From: JASLPR01 sp964496475
Lineage (GTDB): Bacteria > Chloroflexota > UBA11872 > VXNJ01
Reading direction: 5' to 3'
NCBI GenBank assembly: GCA_964496475.1
Contig: CAZBZS010000008.1
Location: 1 to 64,000 of the forward strand
DNA: 64,000 nt
Shown here: positions 9,217-15,729 of the stretch, in pieces
Layout: each line of letters begins with the position of its first letter
Position numbering within the stretch: the first letter of the stretch is position 1
Notes under the pieces: model-generated
Databases searched by the model: none
Seen by the model: the letters and a program-made list of their open reading frames with translations, nothing else
What the model was told of the DNA's origin: nothing
Position numbers and translations under genes: made by a program

Positions 9217-9492
9217 ATGGAGCCACTGGGGACGGTATCGGCCCGTCGCCTGGACGCCGAAGGATTGCTCGCTGTCGATTCCACGCCGGAGCTGTCCGAG
9301 GCCAAGGCCGTGATCGCCGCCGCAAATGTTGCTCGGGTACCGGTAACGCCTCGAAAATACGAGGTGCTGACGGTCCTGCAAGATCTGTTGGACATCCCCA
9401 TGCTGCGGGGTGAGACTGAGCCGGAGGATGCGCTGATTAGAGCTGCTACAGAGATCTCGACCCTTCTCGCTGGCTGGCGGCTCAGGAGGTGA
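9217..9492 (+). pseudogene. Remnant resembling the C-terminus of an ABC extracellular solute-binding protein
   Basis: This 91-codon open frame has no obvious ribosome-binding site. The second half (VARVPVTPRKYEVLTVLQDL, then an acidic stretch with PEDALIRAATEISTLLAG) closely follows the pattern that ends family-1 sugar/peptide-binding lipoproteins: a 'RPVTPxYxEV...LQ' segment followed by 'SPEDALxxAAxxIxxLL'. Those proteins are usually over 400 aa with a signal peptide, neither of which is present. I read it as a leftover 3' fragment after deletion, although a small independent gene cannot be excluded. It overlaps the convergent transporter gene by 11 bp. Confidence 0.38.
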
Positions 9493-10840
9493 GCGCCGCC
9501 GCGTTCGACCAGGCGCCGCTCAGCGCGCTCATGGCGCTGCGCCCGTATACGTAGGTCGCGCCTGCCTCCACCACAAGGGTGAAGGCGATCGCGCCGATTC
9601 CCAGCACGACACCCGGGGCGTTCACAACATTCAGCGCGATCAGCACGAAGGCGATCAGACTCCCCAGCCGGATGAGATTGATGTAAAGAATCCGGCGCGT
9701 TCGCCGCACTCGCATCAGCGCTGAGGAGAATATTTGCTCCTGGGTCAAGATCAGCGGCAGCGGTGCGAAGATGCGCAGTCCGAGTTGGGCCGACTCGAAC
9801 AATCGGCCCTCGGCGCCGACTACGCCACGCAACACAAATGTCGTCGCCGGTGGAACGTAGGCGAAAAAAATTGCCACGACCATCACGAGTAGACCTGTCG
9901 CGTTGGCGAAGAGGCGAATCCGACGCGGGTCGTAACCGTGCCCCAGCAGCGCCAGCACGGTGGGTTGCAAGCCCCACAGGATGATGGTCAGGAACTGGCT
10001 GACGCTCATAGCTATAGCGATAGCGGCGATTGATGTCTCCGGAGTGGACGTACGCGCCACTGCGGCATTGATTACCGGGGGTGTCACCGTGGCCAGGAAC
10101 CCGGCGAAGAGCAGCGGCATGAAAAACCGCACCATCGATGCGTACCCGGTGGCTGCTCCATCGTCCCGGGCTGGGGGTAATTCCCGGCGGAGCGCCGGGC
10201 CAGTCAGCCAGATCAGCAGCAGCACCTCGGCCAGCGCCGCCGCACTGACCGCTAAGGCCCCCACGGCGGCGCCTTCAACGGTGCCGCTCAGCTGCAACGC
10301 GAGCGCGGTTGAAATGACGGTGCCCACTCCCACGACCGTCCCGGCCCAGACGTGGCGGGTGTGTCCCAGACGAATTGCGCAGCCGTACAGATGGGGTCTG
10401 GCGACGGCCAGCGCCGGGAGGGGCAGCAGCGCCAGCAACGCCGCCCGGGCCTCGCTTTCCAGTATCCCGCTCAGGGAGAACACCCGTTGCAGGACCAGAT
10501 CACGAACCGGAGTCAATGCCACGATCGCCGCGAGCAGGGCGACGATCAGAGCGGAGATCGCAGTGAAGCGCCGTAATCGTGCCAGCGACACACTGTCGTC
10601 TAGAAAGACCAGCGTCATCTGCTGAATACGCAGCTGGGGCAGGGCCACCAGCATGACGATTCCCAGAGCGACGGCGTAACCGCCGATCGCCTCTTCCGGA
10701 TTCTCTCCCCGGGCAAGGATCGCATTGACGGCTGGAGCCAGGATCGCGACCACGCCGAGGTTTAGCGAAGCCGGGACCAGCAGGAGGATTGCGCGCCGGG
10801 CGAATTCGCTCTTCGAAGCCCTGGCTATCTGCCCGGGCAT
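9482..10840 (-). CDS. Polytopic membrane transporter, MATE/MOP-flippase-like
   Basis: About 452 residues with roughly 12 predicted membrane helices (for example ILLLVPASLNLGVVAILAPA and LAEVLLLIWLTGPAL). Two similar halves, each beginning with an amphipathic helix, resemble the MOP superfamily (MATE, MurJ, polysaccharide flippases); the ANK-type branch is also possible. The substrate is unknown. I start at ATG 10840 (MPGQIARASKSEFARR): the in-frame extension upstream would run through the tmRNA gene and encodes low-complexity Pro/Arg residues. No Shine-Dalgarno is obvious. It is convergent with clpX. Confidence 0.7.
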   Translation of the reverse strand: MPGQIARASKSEFARRAILLLVPASLNLGVVAILAPAVNAILARGENPEEAIGGYAVALGIVMLVALPQLRIQQMTLVFLDDSVSLARLRRFTAISALIVALLAAIVALTPVRDLVLQRVFSLSGILESEARAALLALLPLPALAVARPHLYGCAIRLGHTRHVWAGTVVGVGTVISTALALQLSGTVEGAAVGALAVSAAALAEVLLLIWLTGPALRRELPPARDDGAATGYASMVRFFMPLLFAGFLATVTPPVINAAVARTSTPETSIAAIAIAMSVSQFLTIILWGLQPTVLALLGHGYDPRRIRLFANATGLLVMVVAIFFAYVPPATTFVLRGVVGAEGRLFESAQLGLRIFAPLPLILTQEQIFSSALMRVRRTRRILYINLIRLGSLIAFVLIALNVVNAPGVVLGIGAIAFTLVVEAGATYVYGRSAMSALSGAWSNAAALTS

Positions 10841-11006
10841 CGGCGGCGGGTCGGGGCCGTCAGTCAAGTCTGGAGGGATCCTCCGCGAGGGCCGCGGCGG
10901 CGAAGGTGGGTCGCACCCGACACGTCCCCGCACCGGCACGGACCGCCGCTGGGCGATCACGCCCATTCCCCCGCTGAGCGCCCGGTGGCAACTCAGCGCC
11001 GCCCAA

Positions 11007-11358
11007 TGGTGGAGATGGGGGCGAGTCGAACGCCCCGTCCAAGAACTATCACCCCGTCCCACCTACAGGCTTAGTTCGCCGGAAATATTGCCGGTCGAGT
11101 TGTCAACGAACGAACTCTCGACTGGCTAGCCCGAAGAATCTTGACCGGCCCGTACGGGCGTCAAAGCCGGAGCACCTCGGCAAAGTATCGCTCCGTACCC
11201 GATGCCGAGGAAATCAGATACGGAACGTCGCTAGCTATTTAAGCAGCGAGGGCTAACTCTTTGTTGCCGTTTATTGTTTGCCACCGCTTTTACGAGATAG
11301 GTGACGTTCTCGGCCTGCAGGAACGGGCATCCGGTCCCTGTCGAAACCCGGCATCCCC
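11007..11358 (-). ncRNA. ssrA: Transfer-messenger RNA (tmRNA)
   Basis: This 352-nt RNA rescues stalled ribosomes and tags the nascent chain for ClpXP. The 5' end GGGGATG pairs with CATCTCC at the 3' end to form the acceptor stem, followed by ACCA. The characteristic 5' element GGGTTTCGACAGGGACC is present. The T-arm GGGCG-TTCGACT-CGCCC lies just before the 3' acceptor strand. The internal tag frame (11239-11268) ends in Ala-Leu-Ala-Ala-stop. smpB, encoding its obligate partner, ends 15 bp upstream of the tmRNA 5' end on the same strand. Length, both ends, tag and neighbour all agree. Confidence 0.96.
11239..11268 (-). other. tmRNA proteolysis-tag reading frame (G-N-K-E-L-A-L-A-A)
   Basis: The codons GGC AAC AAA GAG TTA GCC CTC GCT GCT TAA encode GNKELALAA and a stop. 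The frame of the LAA-type terminus is unambiguous. The resume codon is inferred to be GGC at 11266-11268, preceded by AATAAAC. If translation resumed further upstream the tag would be longer (for example QTING before it); a GCA upstream is out of frame with the ALAA end. Confidence 0.75.
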
Positions 11359-11373
11359 TTTGAGCGACATTCC

Positions 11374-11880
11374 TCAGCTCGGTCTCCGCATATGCCGCTC
11401 TATCTGCCTTTGCGCATCGCGCTCGGCAATTCGTGCACGCTTATCATACCGCGTCCGCCCCCGTCCGACGCCAAATTCCAGCTTTGCGCGCCCGCCGGCG
11501 AAATAGATCCGTAGTGGTACAGCAGTGAAGCCTCTGGCGTTAAGCATGCGGTCCAACTTGAGTAGTTCGGACCGGTGAAGAAGTAGCTTTCGAGGCCGCA
11601 GCGGTTCGTGGTTGTACTCGGACGCGGGCTTGTATGGCGCGATGTGTACTCCGAGCAGATAGGCCTCCCCGCCTTGCAGGCCCACGTATCCCTCTCGAAG
11701 GCTGACGTGTCCCAGGCGCAAGGATTTGACCTCGGTGCCCTTCAGCGCCAGGCCCGCGTCGAAGGTGTCGTCGATGGCGTAGTCGAACCGCGCCCGGCGA
11801 TTGGTAGCGACGGTGAAGTCGCCGTTCGCCGGCGCGGTTGAGTGATTCTGCTTCCTGATAGATTTCCTGGTGCGCGCCAT
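11374..11880 (-). CDS. smpB: SsrA-binding protein
   Basis: SmpB binds the tRNA-like domain of tmRNA and delivers it to stalled ribosomes. The 168-aa sequence has the OB-fold core (FDYAIDDTFDAGLALKGTEV, then REGYVGLQGGEAYL), the conserved YNHEPLRPRKLLLHR block, and the basic C-terminal tail (GRGRTRYDKR) that enters the mRNA channel. The tmRNA gene follows directly, a classic pairing. ClpXP, which degrades the tagged proteins, is encoded nearby. Confidence 0.97.
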   Translation of the reverse strand: MARTRKSIRKQNHSTAPANGDFTVATNRRARFDYAIDDTFDAGLALKGTEVKSLRLGHVSLREGYVGLQGGEAYLLGVHIAPYKPASEYNHEPLRPRKLLLHRSELLKLDRMLNARGFTAVPLRIYFAGGRAKLEFGVGRGRTRYDKRARIAERDAQRQIERHMRRPS

Positions 11881-12172
11881 TTCGCGTTCCCGATCACGGC
11901 GAAGCGCCGCGGAGGAGCATGCCGTTCAGGATACCCGCGGCGGACGCCTCAGCGGGGTTTTGACATTTCGGAAATCGGCCTTATGGGGTAGTCGGCACGG
12001 CTGCGGTGGTTATGTGCCTACGCGGTCGTCGGCGGTCGGGCAACCCGGCCGGCCGGGCGATGGGTCAGAGCGCGCTGATGGCTAAATTGGCTGGTCTTCA
12101 CCGGTCGGATCGCCCTGGACAACGTACGGAATCGACCGGTCCCGCATAGTCCAGCCTATCCTCTGGCCGCGG

Positions 12173-12445
12173 TTACTCTTTCGCGCTGCCGGAAGGGGCA
12201 AGCTGTGGGCTGCCTATGGGAACCATCGGGGCAAGCAACTTCTCAAGCGCCATCGTGTGGGAGCAGTAACTCCAAGTCTGGAAGAAATTACATGTGCAGT
12301 GCCAGCCATCCCCATCCGCATAGCCCACCTCGTAGTCGCCATTTCCGCCGTGGAATGTCGCACGGAACTCATGAATCGAAATGCGCTCTGGCTCCTCGGC
12401 GTAGCGGTGTGCCTTCTCAATCTTTCCGATCAAGCTGGACTGCAT
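12173..12445 (-). CDS. Small SWIM-type zinc-finger protein, 90 aa
   Basis: The protein carries a CxC...CxH zinc motif: HCTCNFFQTWSYCSHTMALE near residues 50-70, which is the SWIM pattern (zinc-binding, DNA or protein interaction). A basic/acidic N-terminal half (IGKIEKAHRYAEEPERISI) precedes it. I set the start at ATG 12445 because AAGGAG sits 6 nt upstream. A longer in-frame start at 12496 lies inside a terminator hairpin and is unlikely. SWIM domains normally occur in SWI2/SNF2 helicases or recombination-associated proteins; here the domain is nearly free-standing, so its partner is unknown. Confidence 0.72.
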   Translation of the reverse strand: MQSSLIGKIEKAHRYAEEPERISIHEFRATFHGGNGDYEVGYADGDGWHCTCNFFQTWSYCSHTMALEKLLAPMVPIGSPQLAPSGSAKE

Positions 12446-12474
12446 GCAGATCTCCTTGGCTCCTGAAAGCAGAA

Positions 12475-12503
12475 AAGCGTCGTGCCACTTCTGCACGACG
12501 CTT
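12475..12503 (-). terminator. Terminator downstream of the metallophosphoesterase gene
   Basis: A perfect 11-bp inverted repeat AAGCGTCGTGC/GCACGACGCTT with a 7-nt loop, followed on the minus strand by a short T tract (CTTTTCTGC). It lies between the phosphoesterase stop and the SWIM gene. Confidence 0.72.
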
Positions 12504-12620
12504 CCGTCTTAATTCTTCTCGACATCCGATGCCTTTTCTCGGAAGATGACAGCCATTGCTACGGTTCCCGAGTATAAGTCCCTCGCTCCGGGCCGGTCAA
12601 AAAAAAGCAGGCTCAGCCTC

Positions 12621-13358
12621 CTACCAGCCATAGGACAGCCGCGTCCCCAGCGCCACCGGTAGCCCGGCTTCCGCGATCGCTCGTTGCGTCCGACCAATGT
12701 CGTAGGCCGTGCGCTTGAGCATGATGCGGTCGGACTCCGGTTCGAGAATCATGTATGCGGATCGTGGTTCGCCATCTCGCGGCTGCCCCACACTGCCCGG
12801 ATTCACAATGGCCTTCTTATTCGCGATCGTGATCGGGAGGTTTGGCTGGGGCACGGTGGTCTCTTCCTCCCCGCCGCCTTCTGCCCCGGACTGCGTGAAC
12901 ACAAGCGGCACGTGACTGTGGGCGACGAAACACAGCGGTGACGCGAAGTAGCTGAAATTCGACCTGGCAATGGACATATTGAACACATATTCGCCGAGGG
13001 GATTGCGCGGACTTCCATGCGTGAGCACCGCTCCCTGCGCGATTCCCGTCGGTTCGAGCGAATCTAGAAATTCGCGGGAATCGTCGCTTAGCTGGCCGTC
13101 CGTCCACTCGCATGCCCTACGGGCGTCGGCGTTGAACAGTTCGAGCTCTGCCTTCCCGATCGAGCCCCAATCATGATTTCCGGCGATGCAGGTAAGGGAA
13201 GGTTGCGACCGGATCAATTCAATGCATTCGTTCGGCCGGGCTCCGTAACCGACGATATCCCCGAGGCACCAGGTCTCATCCACATCCGGCTCGGCCAGCA
13301 GGACCTTTTCGAGAGCCGCCACATTGCTATGGATGTCGGCCAGAACCAGAATTTTCAG
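12621..13358 (-). CDS. Calcineurin-like metallophosphoesterase, probable CTG start
   Basis: A 245-aa two-metal phosphoesterase of the YfcE/MJ0936-like group. Metal motifs in order: DIHSN (D-x-H) at the N-terminus, CLGDIVGYG (GD), AGNHDWG (GNHD), LTHGSPRN and AHSHVPL (HxH). The substrate is unknown; relatives hydrolyse phosphodiesters or phosphoproteins. No ATG, GTG or TTG precedes the essential DIHSN motif in frame. The frame instead begins CTG AAA ATT CTG GTT CTG GCC GAC, with GGAGG five bases upstream of that CTG, so I start at CTG 13358. The next usable codon (GTG 13322) would remove the first metal ligands. Confidence 0.85.
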   Translation of the reverse strand: MKILVLADIHSNVAALEKVLLAEPDVDETWCLGDIVGYGARPNECIELIRSQPSLTCIAGNHDWGSIGKAELELFNADARRACEWTDGQLSDDSREFLDSLEPTGIAQGAVLTHGSPRNPLGEYVFNMSIARSNFSYFASPLCFVAHSHVPLVFTQSGAEGGGEEETTVPQPNLPITIANKKAIVNPGSVGQPRDGEPRSAYMILEPESDRIMLKRTAYDIGRTQRAIAEAGLPVALGTRLSYGW

Positions 13359-13415
13359 ACTGTCCTCCGATCAGCCTGAATCATCGACCCGCTGGCCGGT
13401 CGCGAAGACTGGCCA

Positions 13416-14840
13416 TCAGCCATGCGGAAGGGCCTCTACGCGCTGGTTGAACTGATCGCCGCGGTCAAACTCGTTTTGAAATAACCCGAACGACGCGCAT
13501 GCCGGCGACAGCAATACCACGTCCCCGGCGCGCGCTGCATCGGCGGCCAGCCGCACTGCCTCTTCCATCGACGACGCCTCCCGCGAGATGCCGCCCGGCA
13601 GTACCCGGCGCAGTTTTTCCGTGCCTGCACCTGGAAGCAGAAGCACAGATCGCATCTGACTCCCCATTTCGTGGATTCGCCCGCCAAGGGTATCGAAATC
13701 CAGAAGTTTGTCAGAGCCGCCGGCGATCAACACCACCGGGCCTTGCACCGTATTTAGGGCCGCGAGCGTCGCATCGGGCGTCGTGGCGCACGTGTCGTTG
13801 ACGTATGTCACACCTTCATACTCGCCGACGGGCTGAAGGCGATAAGGAATGCCGGGAAACGACTCGACCGCCCTCGCGATGGTGGCTTCGGGTATGCCGA
13901 ATCGTGCGGTCGCCGCGATCGCCGCCGCCAGGTTTGCGCGGTTGTGGTCTCCGACGATTCGCGCATGCTCCCAGCCAGGAACTAGTTCGTCCTCCGAGAA
14001 CCAGGCCACCTCGGCGGCCGTGATATCGGCAAAACTGGCGGTTCTACTGTTGTTTCGGTTCAAAACGGCCAGATCACCTGATCCCTGGTAGCGGATGATC
14101 GGCGTCTTCGCCGCCGCATACGACTTCATGTCCGGATATCGGTTCAGATGATCCGGCAGGACGTTCGTCACCACCGCCACCGCCGGCGAGACGCCGTGCT
14201 GCTCCAGCGATTCGAGTTGCCAGCTGGAAAGTTCCAGCACGACCGTATCTTCTGGTCCTAGTAAGCTCAGCATGGCGACCGCCGATCGGCGGATATTGCC
14301 GGCCAGCACCGCATCGACCCCGTGTTCGCTGAGCAGATGGTGGATGAATGTGGCCGTCGTAGACTTACCTCTCGTGCCGGTCACCCCGATGATTCGATCC
14401 CGATCGTACTCACCGAAGAAGATGCCCATCTCCATGTCCACCGGAGTCCCATGCTGCCGGGCGATCTGCAGATAGGGTGAGTCCGCCGGCACCGCCGGAT
14501 TGCGGATGATCAGGTCCGCATCCCTGAAATCAGACTCCCGATGACCGCCAAGCACCAGCTCTATATTCAATTCCGCCAGCGCGGCCAGGCTGGATTCGAG
14601 CTCGGCCTCTTCTCTCAGATCGGTCACTGTGACCAGTGCTCCTTGCTCGCAAAAGAAGCGGGCCACACCAAGTCCGCCGCCGTGGAGTCCCAACCCCATC
14701 ACCAACACGCGGATTCCCCGATAGTCAGCCAACCAGCCCGTCCTGTGACCGCTCACGCGCTGGTGCCCGTTCCGCGATACGAGTCTCGCCGCGGAGCCAC
14801 CCAGCGTTACGTACGTAACGTTCTCGTGAGTGAGGGGCAT
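13416..14840 (-). CDS. murD: UDP-N-acetylmuramoylalanine--D-glutamate ligase
   Basis: Cytoplasmic peptidoglycan enzyme that adds D-Glu to UDP-MurNAc-L-Ala using ATP. It shows the N-terminal Rossmann segment (VLVMGLGLHGGGLGVARF), the Mur ligase P-loop GVTGTRGKSTTATF, the ELSSWQLE motif, DHLNRYPDM, and HNRANLAAAIAA. The C-terminal domain contains TCATTPDATLAAL and LLSPACASFG. The 474-aa frame has about 40 extra N-terminal residues; a TTG near 14732 (before LADYRGIRVLV) may be the true start. It is isolated from other mur genes in this window. Confidence 0.93.
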   Translation of the reverse strand: MPLTHENVTYVTLGGSAARLVSRNGHQRVSGHRTGWLADYRGIRVLVMGLGLHGGGLGVARFFCEQGALVTVTDLREEAELESSLAALAELNIELVLGGHRESDFRDADLIIRNPAVPADSPYLQIARQHGTPVDMEMGIFFGEYDRDRIIGVTGTRGKSTTATFIHHLLSEHGVDAVLAGNIRRSAVAMLSLLGPEDTVVLELSSWQLESLEQHGVSPAVAVVTNVLPDHLNRYPDMKSYAAAKTPIIRYQGSGDLAVLNRNNSRTASFADITAAEVAWFSEDELVPGWEHARIVGDHNRANLAAAIAATARFGIPEATIARAVESFPGIPYRLQPVGEYEGVTYVNDTCATTPDATLAALNTVQGPVVLIAGGSDKLLDFDTLGGRIHEMGSQMRSVLLLPGAGTEKLRRVLPGGISREASSMEEAVRLAADAARAGDVVLLSPACASFGLFQNEFDRGDQFNQRVEALPHG

Positions 14841-14960
14841 GACGCCACCATATCAAGCGCCCGCCTCTACGCGGCCTCGGACCGCCGAATTCGCGCCCGG
14901 CGAAACCGGCGGCTGCTCCGCGGGATACCATTCCACGAAATTCCATTAACAAGGAGGTTG

Positions 14961-14990
14961 TTGACAGGTTCTCATAGCCAGCCCTAGAAT
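14961..14990 (+). promoter_or_regulatory. Strong sigma-70-type promoter
   Basis: A perfect TTGACA (14961-14966) and TAGAAT (14985-14990) are spaced 18 bp apart. Transcription would start near 14997 and run through the structured region that ends at the terminator at 15093-15114. Confidence 0.72.
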
Positions 14991-14996
14991 TCTACT

Positions 14997-15114
14997 TGCT
15001 TTTGGTCCGTCAGTGCCGGTGGCGGCACAGGGGATCATCGGCACGGGAGGCATAGTACCGAATTGATCTTCGTCCGTTGAAACTCAACCCATCCACCAAG
15101 GGTGGTTTTTTTTT
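14997..15114 (+). ncRNA. Candidate ~118-nt small RNA or attenuated leader
   Basis: The stretch between the promoter at 14961-14990 and the terminator at 15093-15114 has no convincing reading frame but obvious structure. GTGCCG (15013-15018) can pair with CGGCAC at 15023-15028 around a GTGG loop, or with an identical CGGCAC at 15039-15044. A GTTGA/TCAAC hairpin precedes the terminator. It does not match tRNA, tmRNA, 5S rRNA or SRP RNA signatures I know. It is followed 92 bp later by a 135-aa gene and might act as its leader. The 366-bp gene-free interval 14841-15206 is otherwise featureless. Confidence 0.5.
15093..15114 (+). terminator. Terminator of the candidate small RNA
   Basis: CCACC-AAG-GGTGG followed by nine consecutive T. 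The stem is short (5 bp) but the T run is the longest in this area. Confidence 0.65.
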
Positions 15115-15206
15115 ATGCAGCGACCAGTTGGCACATGCTTGTGACCATGGTAACTAGAGCGGAAATCGTGGGCTCTCGAGCCTGAGTCCAAAAAGGGGGG
15201 CAATGG

Positions 15207-15614
15207 ATGGCTGTGACGGCGCCAGAATTGCGATCGACGGTTGATTGGTACCGAACCTTTTTGCTGGACCAACGCCGGCTTGCCCGGGGTGAAATTTTCA
15301 CCCGCCTCGAATGGATCGAAGACTTCTGCGAATTTGTAGCCCGTCGCCGGACTATGGATGAGGTGATGGTCAGGGATGTCGTCTGCTATTTCGCTGAGAA
15401 ATCAGACATGTTTGAGAAACCTTACGAATGGTACGCGCGTTACAAGGCGATCGAGTGTTTCTGCGACGACCTGGTGGAGACCGAGCAGCTTGCGGCCAAC
15501 AAGCTCAAAGGTATTTACGATGATGGCGATGTGGAGCCTTACAACTCGCAGGAGCCCATGCATCAGGTCCCTCCGTTGCCGGTGAACTGGTCGCGAATTG
15601 AGAGCGTTTTCTAG
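15207..15614 (+). CDS. Hypothetical protein, 135 aa
   Basis: Not recognised as a named family. It is rich in aromatic and acidic residues and probably all-helical (TVDWYRTFLLDQRR, WIEDFCEFVARRRTMDEV, YEWYARYKAIECFCDDL). The first 90 residues faintly recall the SAM-like core-binding domain of tyrosine recombinases, but there is no catalytic domain and I do not claim the relation. The ATG at 15207 has AAAGGGGGG about 8 nt upstream; an ATG 4 bases earlier is in a different frame. A clear terminator follows the stop. It is the only protein gene on this apparent transcription unit. Confidence 0.7.
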   Translation: MAVTAPELRSTVDWYRTFLLDQRRLARGEIFTRLEWIEDFCEFVARRRTMDEVMVRDVVCYFAEKSDMFEKPYEWYARYKAIECFCDDLVETEQLAANKLKGIYDDGDVEPYNSQEPMHQVPPLPVNWSRIESVF

Positions 15615-15637
15615 ACCAGGCTGCTCACCGAGAATTG

Positions 15638-15664
15638 GAAGAGGCCCCCCATCGTGGGGCCTCT
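15638..15664 (+). terminator. Rho-independent terminator
   Basis: A 10-bp perfect stem AAGAGGCCCC/GGGGCCTCTT with a 7-nt loop, followed by TTC. It lies between the 135-aa gene and the convergent groEL and could serve both directions. Confidence 0.85.
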
Positions 15665-15729
15665 TTTCTAGTGACACGCGCCCGGACGACTACCGCCCAA
15701 TAATTGCGGCACGCCCCACCGCGCCCCAC

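Noticed and set aside
10841..11062. N-terminal extension of the MATE-like transporter
   Set aside because: It would run through the 3' end of the tmRNA gene and encodes Pro/Arg low complexity.
12509..12697. 62-codon minus-strand frame at the end of the metallophosphoesterase
   Set aside because: It is out of frame with the enzyme and has no independent support.
14997..15114. Possibility that the small transcript is SRP RNA or 5S rRNA
   Set aside because: It lacks the GGAAG...AGCAG SRP tetraloop motif and has no 5S-like helices.
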